Shown one piece after another: positions 1 to 5,498 of a stretch of 13,786 bases of DNA (positions within the stretch are counted from its first letter, which is position 1; each line of letters opens with the position of its first letter). A program made the position numbers and the translations under genes. Location of the stretch: the NCBI RefSeq assembly GCF_051710625.1, contig NZ_JBPESN010000062.1, positions 1-13,786 of the forward strand, read 5' to 3'. The stretch comes from JBPESN01 sp051710625. Its GTDB lineage: Bacteria; Pseudomonadota; Gammaproteobacteria; Enterobacterales; Enterobacteriaceae. Under the pieces are notes generated by a model. It was not told the DNA's origin and made no database searches. It saw nothing but the letters and a program-made list of their open reading frames with translations.

Positions 1-1
1 T

Positions 2-247
2 GCCCATGTGCGCGGCCATAACGCTGATTCGCTGGGTCTCTGCCTGGTGGGCACCGACCAGTTTACGTCGGCGCAGTGGGCCGTGCTGCGCACCCAAGTA
101 TTGACGCTGCGTGTGCGCTGTCCCGAGGCCACTCTGCACGGTCACAATGAATTTTCCAGCAAGCTGTGCCCAGGATTTTCAATGCCGGCCTGGACGTCGG
201 GGAACTTCGCGCCGCTGCGCGGCCGTCTGTGTGAGCGTATCCCATGA
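2..247 (+). CDS. Phage endolysin, N-acetylmuramoyl-L-alanine amidase (3' part)
   Basis: This is the C-terminal part of a T7-lysozyme-like amidase (Amidase_2 family), which cuts the bond between N-acetylmuramic acid and L-alanine in peptidoglycan during lysis. The frame is open from the window edge to a TGA at 245-247, about 81 codons; the N-terminal part lies upstream of the window. The residues GHNADSLGLCLVGTDQFT and, near the end, GHNEFSSKLCPGF match the family's conserved second half. In that family the His of GH.E and the Cys of K.CPGF are zinc ligands and the Lys is catalytic; all are present here. The stop overlaps the ATG of the next gene as ATGA. No damage is visible in this part, but the unseen upstream half may be broken. 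Family assignment is by recognition of motifs. Confidence 0.85.
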   Translation, partial: AHVRGHNADSLGLCLVGTDQFTSAQWAVLRTQVLTLRVRCPEATLHGHNEFSSKLCPGFSMPAWTSGNFAPLRGRLCERIP

Positions 248-486
248 TGGCGCGCCTGGCTGAGCTGGTCACTAATCCCGAGGGGAGGCTGTCGACCTCG
301 GATGTGATTGTCGTCGGCGCGTTTCTGGTCAGCTGGGCTGTGCCTGGAGCCGTCAGGAGACCGACCTGACGCTCTGGGTCTATCTCAACACCTGGGTTAC
401 CCCATGGCAGCGTCGCCCGCTTTAGCGCCGTACGGCCCGCCCGTAAACAGGGAGACGCTGATGACACGGCTACTCGCACTGATTAA
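244..486 (+). pseudogene. Holin-like small membrane protein of Mu-like phages, frameshifted
   Basis: The gene starts at ATG 244, overlapping the endolysin stop. The first frame gives MMARLAELVTNPEGRLSTSD followed by a hydrophobic VIVVGAFLVSWAV segment and stops at TGA 367-369. The expected continuation (WSRQETDLTLWVYLNTWVT) lies in a second frame at about 349-405, and its tail (VARFSAVRPARKQGD) is back in the first frame, ending at TAA 484-486. Two compensating small indels, near 340-348 and near 405, explain this. The composite of about 80 residues with two hydrophobic segments resembles the DUF2644-type or holin-like proteins that sit between endolysin and spanin genes in Mu-like phages. 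A holin would permeabilise the inner membrane so the endolysin can reach the wall. The role comes mostly from position and hydrophobicity; the frameshifts are seen directly. Confidence 0.6.
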
Positions 487-872
487 GTTCATTCGCCGTC
501 CGTGGTGGATAGTCGTACTGGTTGCCGCTTTGGCCGGTGGTGCAAGCTACTGGCGCGGCACACAGCAGGCCAGGCTGCTCGCCCAGGCAACACTGGCCAC
601 CCGGCAGTCCGAGTGTGAAGCTCGACAACGCCAGCAGGCGCAGGTCACACAACAGGCGCTGAAAACCGCCCTGACCCGGCAGCAACAGCTGCAGGGGGGT
701 TAATGACCGGCTCAGTGCGCAGCTGGAAACCACACAGCACGCCCTGACGCTGAAAACCCAACAGTTACACAGGAGTATTGCCTATGCGGTGGCCCATGAT
801 GGCGCTGCTTATGCCGGTCTGGGGCTGCAGCGCTACCGAGCCGCCCTCGGCTATACCCCCCGCCGACGATAA
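461..872 (+). pseudogene. Rz-like inner-membrane spanin, one frameshift
   Basis: From ATG 461 the protein begins MTRLLALIKFIRRPWW, then an N-terminal hydrophobic anchor (IVVLVAALAGGASYW), then a long Gln/Arg/Ala-rich helical part of coiled-coil type. This is the plan of an i-spanin, which spans the periplasm and joins Rz1 to fuse inner and outer membranes in lysis. The frame hits TAA at 701-703 just after a run of six G (694-699). Reading on in the neighbouring frame gives VNDRLSAQLETTQHAL and the typical Rz ending GLGLQRYRAALGYTP, with a stop at 870-872. A one-base slip in the G run is the simplest explanation. The start overlaps the 3' end of the holin-like gene. An alternative is that Rz once continued in a third frame to 1077; I prefer to assign that frame to Rz1. 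Confidence 0.7.
771..775 (+). promoter_or_regulatory. Ribosome binding site of nested Rz1
   Basis: AGGAG ends 8 nt before ATG 784, inside the Rz reading frame. It is the best support that the nested frame is translated separately. A competing TTG at 778 would leave only 2 nt of spacing and is unlikely to be the start. Confidence 0.5.
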
Positions 873-1077
873 TACTGCCTTGTCCGCGCCAGCTGGCCAA
901 CCTGCTGGTGGTTGCCCCCCATCTCGCCCCCCTGCCCCCCGTAAAGGGGCTTGGCCCGGAGGCGTTGCCTTGCACCACGCCAGCGACTACGGGGCCTGGT
1001 GTCTGACCCTGCGAGCCCAGCTGCAGGCGATAAACGCTTTCTATAGCGCACAGGAGAGAGCGCGCGATGAGCCTTGA
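784..1077 (+). CDS. Rz1-like outer-membrane lipoprotein spanin, nested out of frame in Rz
   Basis: An open frame of 97 codons begins at ATG 784 inside the Rz gene in another frame and runs past its end to TGA 1075-1077. A clear Shine-Dalgarno AGGAG lies at 771-775, 8 nt before the ATG; this decides the start. The N-terminus has a short hydrophobic stretch and a lipobox-like VWGC (MALLMPVWGC), then a proline-rich region (EPPSAIPP, PPSRPPAPRKG). That is the usual make-up of Rz1 o-spanins, which are lipidated at the Cys and reach across the periplasm to Rz. The last part (DYGAWCLTLRAQLQ) looks helical. Trp at lipobox position -2 is unusual. The frame is intact although its host gene Rz is broken. 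It overlaps the DUF2730 gene start by 11 nt. Another reading is that part of this frame is the old Rz C-terminus. Confidence 0.5.
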   Translation: MRWPMMALLMPVWGCSATEPPSAIPPADDNTALSAPAGQPAGGCPPSRPPAPRKGAWPGGVALHHASDYGAWCLTLRAQLQAINAFYSAQERARDEP

Positions 1078-1309
1078 TCTGGCCTTCAATATTGCCCTGA
1101 GCCTGCTATCGGCGCTCGGCGGCCCGTGGCTTAAAAGCGTCAATGAAGAACTTCGCCGCCTGCAGTATGAACTGACCCAAGTACGGCAGGACTATCAGCG
1201 GCGTGAGGATGCACAGCGCGCCCTGCAGCTGATGACCGGCATGATGCAGGACATCAAGGACAGTATTCAACGTATTGATAACAAGCTCGACCGCAAGGCC
1301 GACAAATAA
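1067..1309 (+). CDS. DUF2730 family Mu-like phage protein
   Basis: This is an intact 80-residue protein. An N-terminal hydrophobic helix (LAFNIALSLLSALGGPWL) is followed by a charged helical segment with heptad-like spacing (NEELRRLQYELTQVRQDYQR) and a Lys/Asp-rich end (IQRIDNKLDRKADK). This membrane anchor plus coiled coil is the plan of the DUF2730 family found after the lysis genes in Mu-like phages (Mu gp25 region). No biochemical function is established for the family that I know of. A GGAG at 1053-1056 lies about 10 nt before the ATG, and the start overlaps the end of the Rz1-like frame. The next gene follows 15 nt after the stop. It is one of the few undamaged genes here. Confidence 0.7.
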   Translation: MSLDLAFNIALSLLSALGGPWLKSVNEELRRLQYELTQVRQDYQRREDAQRALQLMTGMMQDIKDSIQRIDNKLDRKADK

Positions 1310-1324
1310 CGAGGAGCCTGATTC

Positions 1325-1516
1325 ATGAAACCACAGGATGTGATGTCGCCGGTGCTGGCAGAGCTGTGCACCATTCGTACCCAGCTCGACGGAATCGACC
1401 GCCGCCCTGACCGCCTGCAGGTGAAGGGCGCACGGGCCGGCGCTACCGTCGGTGCCGTGACCGGCGGCGTGGTCGCCACCGGACTGGCGCTCATACGGGC
1501 GCGACTGGGGGTGTAA
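1325..1516 (+). CDS. Small hypothetical protein with a glycine-rich membrane segment
   Basis: This intact 63-residue frame has a strong GAGGAG at 1311-1316, 8 nt before the ATG. The N-terminal half is soluble-looking (LAELCTIRTQLDGIDRRPDRL). The C-terminal half is Gly/Ala/Val-rich (GATVGAVTGGVVATGLALI) and ends in basic residues (RARLGV), which suggests one C-terminal transmembrane helix or a glycine-zipper-like helix. Its stop overlaps the next start as TAATG (1514-1518), so it is translationally coupled to the DUF1804 gene. Small proteins of this kind occur between DUF2730 and DUF1804 in Mu-like phages. I do not recognise a function; a second spanin or holin-like role is possible but unsupported. 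Confidence 0.55.
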   Translation: MKPQDVMSPVLAELCTIRTQLDGIDRRPDRLQVKGARAGATVGAVTGGVVATGLALIRARLGV

Positions 1517-2015
1517 TGGTGGATTCCAAGGCCACCCGCGAGGGGCTGCGCCGGGCTTATGTGTTCGGCAACCTGTCTCTGGAGCTGGCGGCAATCCAGT
1601 GCGGCGTCAGTGTGCATTCCGCCCGGCGCTGGAAAAAAGAGGCGCTGAACAGTGGCGATGACTGGGAGGTAATACGCCGCGCCCATCTGCTGGCCAACGG
1701 CGCGCCGGAAGATATCGCGCGCGCCATCCTGACCAGCCTGATGGCGCAGTTTCAGGAGACACTGGAAAAAGTCAACCTGGCTGACACATTGAGTGCCCCA
1801 GAGCGGGTTGAGCTGCTGCACGCTTAACAAATGCGTGAAGCAAGTCCATTGCCGCCAGCAAAAAATCCTGCCCGAGACCAGCCAGCTGGCCACCGCCATG
1901 AAGACCCCCTGAAGCTGTTCTCGGCGTTTATTCAGGACAAACACCCCCGACATCTGGCGGCGTTTGTTGACATTCTTGAGGCTTTTGGCCGGTACTGGAA
2001 AAACATTATGGCTAA
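1516..2015 (+). pseudogene. DUF1804 family protein (Mu gp26-like, helix-turn-helix), three frameshifts
   Basis: From ATG 1516 the frame gives an N-terminal HTH region (LRRAYVFGNLSLELAAIQCG, then VSVHSARRWKKEAL), typical of DUF1804. These proteins precede the terminase in Mu-like phages and resemble small terminases, so a DNA-recognition role in packaging is plausible. The frame stops at 1827. KILPETSQLATAMK lies in a second frame at 1862-1903. LFSAFIQDKHPRHLAAFVDI is back in the first frame. The last residues VLEKHYG and TAA 2013-2015 lie in a third frame from 1992. At least three small indels are needed (near 1825-1860, 1903-1915 and 1988-1992). The last one lost the natural stop in the first frame, so the broken frame now runs into the following small gene. 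The native stop is inferred from the family's usual short ending. Confidence 0.75.
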
Positions 2016-2205
2016 TCAATTCGTTGAAATCCGGGATGACGTGGCCGTTGCGGCAGACATCAACAAGGTCTGGGTCAGCAACGGCGGCGAGGTGTTTGTC
2101 AAGCTGCGCGACGGCGTGGCGCATACCGTGGATGTCGCTTATGGCGAAACGCCGTTCCAGGCGTCAACCCGCATCAAAACCCAGATAGAGGCAGCGCTGG
2201 CGTGA
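2008..2205 (+). CDS. Small hypothetical protein 1 of a tandem pair
   Basis: This intact 65-residue protein starts at ATG 2008, which overlaps the old DUF1804 stop within ATGGCTAA. It has alternating hydrophobic stretches that look like beta strands (KVWVSN, EVFVKLRDG, AHTVDVAYG) and a C-terminal helix (ASTRIKTQIEAALA). There is no signal peptide or membrane helix. The next gene starts inside its stop (GTGA at 2202-2205). The two products share an order of features: Q-x-V near the start, D/E-I-x(2 or 3)-V-x-V, V-x-V-x-L-x-D-G, and a closing I-x-A-x-LA. They may be divergent duplicates. I do not recognise the family. In the Mu gene order this interval holds gp27 (DUF3486), which I do not see here. 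It is undamaged, unlike its neighbours. Confidence 0.6.
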   Translation: MANQFVEIRDDVAVAADINKVWVSNGGEVFVKLRDGVAHTVDVAYGETPFQASTRIKTQIEAALA

Positions 2206-2423
2206 AGCAGTTGGTTAAACTATTGCCGGGCGCGTCCCTCGATCCGGCCGAGATCAGCGTGGTCAGGGTTGTTGGCAAGGATGTGTCTGTTAATCTGGGC
2301 GACGGTGCGCATTTTTTGCGCCTGGCGAGTGTCGCCGGCAGCGCCGGCAGCGTTGACACGGTGGCAGAGACCCTGGTGTTGCGCATCAATGCGGTACTGG
2401 CTGAGCGTCATCATGGCGTTTAA
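2202..2423 (+). CDS. Small hypothetical protein 2 of a tandem pair
   Basis: This intact 73-residue protein probably starts at GTG 2202, overlapping the previous stop as GTGA, a layout that favours translational coupling. The predicted pattern is several short strands (SVVRVVG, DVSVNLGDGAHFLRLASV), a Gly/Ser linker, and a C-terminal helix (TLVLRINAVLAERHH). It aligns loosely with the preceding 65-residue protein, with the shared L-x-DG-x-H region and a helix ending in NAVLAE against EAALA. No catalytic motif is visible and I do not recognise the family. It may be a structural accessory or packaging-related protein; that is only position-based inference. The stop TAA at 2421-2423 lies inside the TTTAAACG repeat-like motif described separately. 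Confidence 0.55.
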   Translation: MKQLVKLLPGASLDPAEISVVRVVGKDVSVNLGDGAHFLRLASVAGSAGSVDTVAETLVLRINAVLAERHHGV

Positions 2424-2441
2424 ACGTGATTTAAAAGGGGG
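2416..2441 (+). repeat. TTTAAACG motif, copy B
   Basis: This stretch reads GCG-TTTAAACG-TGA-TTTAAAAGGGGG. It closely matches copy A at 4332-4357 (GCGA-TTTAAACG-GGT-TTTAAACGGGG), with one gap and three or so mismatches. It covers the stop of the gene ending at 2423 and the ribosome binding site of the gene starting at 2447. Both copies sit just upstream of a late gene. Confidence 0.4.
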
Positions 2442-2446
2442 ACATC

Positions 2447-2647
2447 ATGACTAAAGACACAACATTTTATACGCAGGAGCGCATCGACACCGTCAATAAA
2501 CTGGTGTCGTTAGTGCGCGACAATTTTTCAGATAGCGAGACGAACCGTGCTGTTTTTGCCGAATCGATATGGATAGCCCAGCAAATGCTGAGTGGCCCGA
2601 TGGAGGCCGCCATGCTTATCAGACAGAGTCAGATTGCTGAGGGATAA
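2447..2647 (+). CDS. Small hypothetical acidic helical protein
   Basis: This is an intact 66-residue frame with a purine-rich ribosome binding site (AAAAGGGGG at 2433-2441) ending 5 nt before the ATG. The sequence looks mostly helical and acidic: RIDTVNKLVSLVRDNFSDSE, then NRAVFAESIWIAQQM, then MEAAMLIRQSQIAEG. There is no membrane segment or signal peptide. It is somewhat AT-richer than the adjoining head genes. I do not recognise the family. It sits between two tandem small genes and the terminase, the place where small packaging or accessory genes are found in Mu-like phages. A toxin, antitoxin or anti-host accessory (moron) is possible, but nothing in the sequence supports one choice. The stop is followed by 32 nt before the terminase start. 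Confidence 0.55.
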   Translation: MTKDTTFYTQERIDTVNKLVSLVRDNFSDSETNRAVFAESIWIAQQMLSGPMEAAMLIRQSQIAEG

Positions 2648-2679
2648 GCGACGTGTGCCGATTGTGGTAAAAAACCTGT

Positions 2680-3230
2680 ATGGCGACAAAATTTGCTATC
2701 CGTAAATTCCAGCACTCGCTGGCTGCGTTAGCCTCCAGTCTGCGCCGCCCCATCGAGGCCAAATGCCTGGATTTTGATACCGGGTCCGAGGCCATAACGG
2801 CGCGGCGTTTACAGGTGGCTGATCCGGTGAACGACTATCGCTATTTTGTGCAGACCTATTCCCCGCACTATATCCGTCATGCCGATTCCAGTGAGCTGCA
2901 TGGCTATCTGTTTCAGCGACTGCCACAGATAAGTCGCCAGCCCGAAAGGCGAGCAGGACGCCATCGCCGCGCCTCGCGGGGAAGCCAAGTCAACACTGGT
3001 CAGCTAGCTGTTTGTGCTGCGGTGTCTGGTATGTGGCATCAAGCACTATGCCCTGATGGTGATGGACTCCATCGACCAGGTGTACCCGATGCTGGAAGCC
3101 ATCAAGGCCGAGCTGGAATTTAGCCCCCGGTTGCAGGCGGACTTCCCCGAAGCTTGCGGTGTCGGGCGCGTCTGGCAGATAGGCACCACCCTGACGCGCA
3201 ATGATATCAAGGTGCAGGTGCCCGGCAGCA
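2680..3230 (+). pseudogene. Terminase large subunit, N-terminal part only, frameshifted, stopped and truncated
   Basis: From ATG 2680 the frame encodes the usual N-terminus of Mu/BcepMu-type large terminases, including DPVNDYRYFVQTYSPHYIRH and HGYLFQRLPQI. At about 2930-2945 the frame shifts; the neighbouring frame carries the Walker A-like region AAPRGEAKSTLVS, then TAG 3005-3007 where Gln is expected, then LFVLRCLV, HYALMVMDSIDQVYPMLEAI, and WQIGTTLTRNDIKVQVPGS. The enzyme is the ATP-driven motor that packages DNA into proheads and its C-terminal nuclease cuts the DNA. Here everything after about residue 185 is gone: no Walker B acidic pair and no nuclease domain are found. Near 3225-3240 the sequence passes into the C-terminal part of an F-like gene. 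Normal members have about 500-560 residues. Without these parts it cannot package DNA. Confidence 0.85.
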
Positions 3231-3666
3231 GGGATGCGGCGACGTTCGCCCCGTCGGCGCATTGCGGCCTGCCGTGATGGATGCGCTGTCCTGCAAAGGC
3301 GTGGTGCCGGACTCGGCAGTGATCACCCTGACGGACGCCAACCTGCTGCACGCTACTCGCGACAGCAAGCAGGGCGTGCTGCCGACTACCTCCTGGGCGA
3401 CCCTGGTATCATTGCTGCGCCAGCCACGCGCGATCATCTACGACCGACAGCAGGCGACGCCGGCGTTACTGTATGTGTTCGATCGGGTTGAGGGGACGGG
3501 GAAGCTCGTGATGTACATTGACGGCACGCTCAAGGTACGTAATGAGCTGAATGGTAAGCGTGAAAAAGTTAACACAAACCTGATACGTACCGGCAAGATC
3601 CTGCAAGACCTATCAGCACTGCGTAACAAAAAGGTTTATGATCTGCTGTGGGGTTCGCTGGATTGA
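3231..3666 (+). pseudogene. C-terminal part of Mu F-like head morphogenesis protein (PBECR-type domain)
   Basis: An uninterrupted frame of about 145 codons ends at TGA 3664-3666. It contains VGALRPAVMDALS, DSAVITLTDANLLHATRDSK, RAIIYDRQQATPALLYVFD, a KVNTNLIRTGKI strand region, and the ending YDLLWGSLD. I recognise this as the C-terminal domain of Mu gpF-like minor head proteins, the region that Pfam treats as a phage barnase/EndoU/colicin/RelE-like (PBECR) domain. F is normally a minor capsid protein needed for head assembly. The SPP1-gp7-like N-terminal part, the whole portal gene and the terminase C-terminus are missing, so the region is a deletion remnant joined to the terminase near 3231. 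No good start is visible (GTG 3274 and ATG 3277 lack a ribosome binding site), so separate translation is doubtful. Domain naming is from memory of the family pattern. Confidence 0.65.
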
Positions 3667-3758
3667 GCGGGTGGCGTTGGACTCGAACCGGATCATGTCG
3701 GCAACGTGACAGCAACCGTTACCCATTGGAAACAACCGACCTGCCATGAGTGTACACC
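3667..3758 (+). other. Short gap between F remnant and G
   Basis: Ninety-two bases separate the F remnant stop from the G start. No frame continues the neighbouring proteins and no clear promoter or terminator is visible. A T-loop-like string on the minus strand (positions 3679-3689) was considered and rejected as a tRNA. Confidence 0.4.
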
Positions 3759-4247
3759 ATGATTGACGTCACGATCACTGTTCCCGATACCCTTGCATCA
3801 AGCCCTTGAGCGGCTGGCGCAGTCCCTGTGCCACCGCCAGCCGTTGATGATGCACACCCTCAGTGAAGACCTGTATGACGCGGTGATGGAGAATTTCAAG
3901 CGGGAAGGCCACCCGCGCTGGCTGCCCATTGACCGCGCCGGCAAAATCCTGCAGCAATCAGGGCGGCTGGCCGCCTCCATTGACAGCGAGGCCGATAACG
4001 ACCAGGCCGTGGCGGGGGCCAATGTGGTGTATGCGCGCATCCGCCAGCAGGGCGGCACCACCCGGCCCCATACCATTCGCTCCCGCTATAATAAGGTCGC
4101 TGCCCTTTAACGGTCGGGTGGTAAAACGCGTCAATCATCCCGGATTAACGATACCGGCGCGGCCCTTTCTCAGTTCGGCCGACCAAGACGATCAGGCCCT
4201 GCTGCACACCGTCAATGATTATCTTACAGCGCGCGCTGGACGAGTAA
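3759..4247 (+). pseudogene. Virion morphogenesis protein, Mu gpG-like, frameshifted
   Basis: The gene starts at ATG 3759 (MIDVTITVPD). The frame stops early, but the continuation PLHQALERLAQSLCHRQPLM lies in the next frame and runs through ENFKREGHPRW and LQQSGRLAASI to a stop at 4110. A second shift near 4100 leads to FNGRVVKRVNHPGLTIPARP and FLSSADQDDQALLHTVNDYL. A third, near 4226, restores the ending QRALDE and TAA 4245-4247. The composite of about 160 residues matches the phage virion morphogenesis (tail completion S/gpG) family, which joins head and tail assembly in Mu-like and P2-like phages. The motifs SGRLAASI and the late IPARPFL are its best markers. At least three indels are needed, so no functional product is expected. 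The following 140 bases carry a tiny broken ORF before gene I. Confidence 0.8.
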
Positions 4248-4296
4248 CGCTCTGTAAAGGCCGTGGCGCATTTTTTGATAGTGGCAGGCGGGGGGG

Positions 4297-4383
4297 ATGA
4301 TGCGGGTGAAACCGCGTTAAGCGATTCTGGAGCGATTTAAACGGGTTTTAAACGGGGTATCGCCGCCCTCGTCAGCGGTGTAG
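4297..4383 (+). pseudogene. Tiny broken ORF upstream of gene I
   Basis: A purine-rich run of seven G leads into ATG ATG at 4297-4302. The frame reads MMRVKPR, then TAA at 4318-4320, then continues in the same frame as AILERFKRVLNGVSPPSSAV to TAG 4381-4383, five bases before the ATG of gene I. The composite would be 28 residues, basic, helical and then proline-containing. I am not certain it is a gene. The argument for it is that one base change would join both halves, and that it is packed tightly against the next start. The rest of the gap (4248-4296) holds a run of six T at about 4271-4276 without a convincing terminator stem. Confidence 0.3.
4332..4357 (+). repeat. TTTAAACG motif, copy A, with internal tandem repeat
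   Basis: The stretch reads GCGA-TTTAAACGGG-TTTTAAACGGGG. It contains two tandem copies of TTTAAACGGG, each around the palindrome TTTAAA. It resembles copy B at 2416-2441 upstream of another late gene. It overlaps the tiny broken ORF, so the likeness may partly reflect codons for Phe-Lys-Arg followed by Leu. Confidence 0.45.
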
Positions 4384-4387
4384 TCTG

Positions 4388-5498
4388 ATGGCAGTCCGTT
4401 TGTGTCCTTTTCCTTCCCCCACTCTTACCCCCTACACCCCCGTCACGACGAGATACCCGACGCCCAGGTTAGGCTGTTTCCCATAAATACACTTTCTGGG
4501 ACCGCCACCGCGTGAAAAACACCGTCCGCCTTGCTGCACTGGCGGCTGGGGGAACCGCAGGCCTGGAGACTGATTACCGCTGCCCAGGTGCGCCAGACGC
4601 CGTACTGCTTTGACTATGAGCACCACAGGCTATCCATGCCCGGGAGAACGGCCAGCCCGCGCCGGCCGCCGGCTGGTATTCGCAGCTGGAATGGGTCGAA
4701 GGCCTGGGGCTGTTTGTGGTGGATGTCGAATGGACCGAGCGTGCCCGCACCCTGATTGCCGCCGGGAAGTGCCGCTTTGTCTCCCCCGCTGTTTCAGTAC
4801 GACAGGCAGGGCAATGTGATCTGCTTGGTGAATGCTGCGCTGACCCACGTGCCGGCGCTTGACGGTATGGCGGCGCTGCTGGCGGCAACGGCACAACAAC
4901 TCACGGGAGAAAATGACGTGGATGAGCTGTTAGAACAACTGCGCTGGATGCTGAATCTGCCGCTGTCGGCCACGCCTGAGGAGGTGGCGGTTGAGCTGAA
5001 AAAACTCATTGATCGCCTGTCGGGCGGACAAGGGACGGCGGCCGCCCGCATCAATCTGCTGTCGCTGCTTGGCGAGAAGGATAACCAGATTACCGCGCTG
5101 TCACAGTAGACCAGCACGCCTCCTGATCCGGCTGCCTATGCCCCGGTCAGGGTGGTCGATGAGCTGCGTGAGCAGGTGGTGGCACTCTGTCGTCAACTGA
5201 ACGGCAACAACGAAGTCACAGCCCTGCTGACGGCGGCGCTCAGTGATGGCCGCGTGCTCAAAGGGACGAGTGGGACTGGGCGCGGCGGCTGGGTGAAAAA
5301 GACGTGGCGCTGCTGCGTGAGCACCTGGCCACCCGTCAGCCGATTGCCGCGCTGTCGGGGCTGCAGACTGGCGGCAACGCGCCGCAAGGTATCGAGGCGC
5401 GGCCATCGCCCCTGGGCGCACTGGATGCGCCGGCGCTGGCCGCCTGTCACGCCTTTGGCTACAGCGCCGAGACCATTGCCACCATGATGAAAGATAAG
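4388..5498 (+). pseudogene. Mu I-like prohead protease / scaffold, multiply broken
   Basis: The likely start is ATG 4388 (MAVRLCPFPSPTLTP). Coding shifts near 4440 to a frame with DAQVRLFPINTLSG, TGA 4513-4515, then LHWRLGEPQAWRLITAAQV and TPYCFDYEHH. It moves at about 4632 to ARENGQPAPAAGWYSQLEWV and FVVDVEWTERARTLIAAGK, and at about 4785 to LFQYDRQGNVICLVNAALTH. The C-terminal scaffold part follows with TAG 5107-5109, and from 5268 the last frame gives WARRLGEKDVALLREHLATR and FGYSAETIATMMK. The Mu I protein is the prohead maturation protease; its C-terminal half acts as internal scaffold (Z in Mu, made from an internal start). The DYEH and ALTHVPALDG segments mark the family. At least four frameshifts and two stops abolish it. 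The exact 3' end is unclear because the decoration gene start overlaps it. Confidence 0.8.

Noticed and set aside
691..703. The G6 run in Rz as a possible programmed frameshift.
   Set aside because: Rz genes are not known to need recoding; a homopolymer slip fits the general decay better, though an intact relative would settle it.
1267..2124. Long minus-strand frame of 285 codons.
   Set aside because: It lies antisense to DUF1804 and the small membrane protein gene, whose plus-strand products are recognisable; it has no family resemblance and is a shadow of GC-rich codon use.
3679..3689. On the minus strand GGTTCGAGTCC resembles a tRNA T-loop.
   Set aside because: The flanking bases do not form a T-stem beyond two pairs, and no matching acceptor stem, D arm or anticodon arm was found within 90 bases.
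4265..4280. Run of six T after a GC-rich stretch, as in a rho-independent terminator.
   Set aside because: The preceding bases do not make a stable stem, and the next gene belongs to the same operon.
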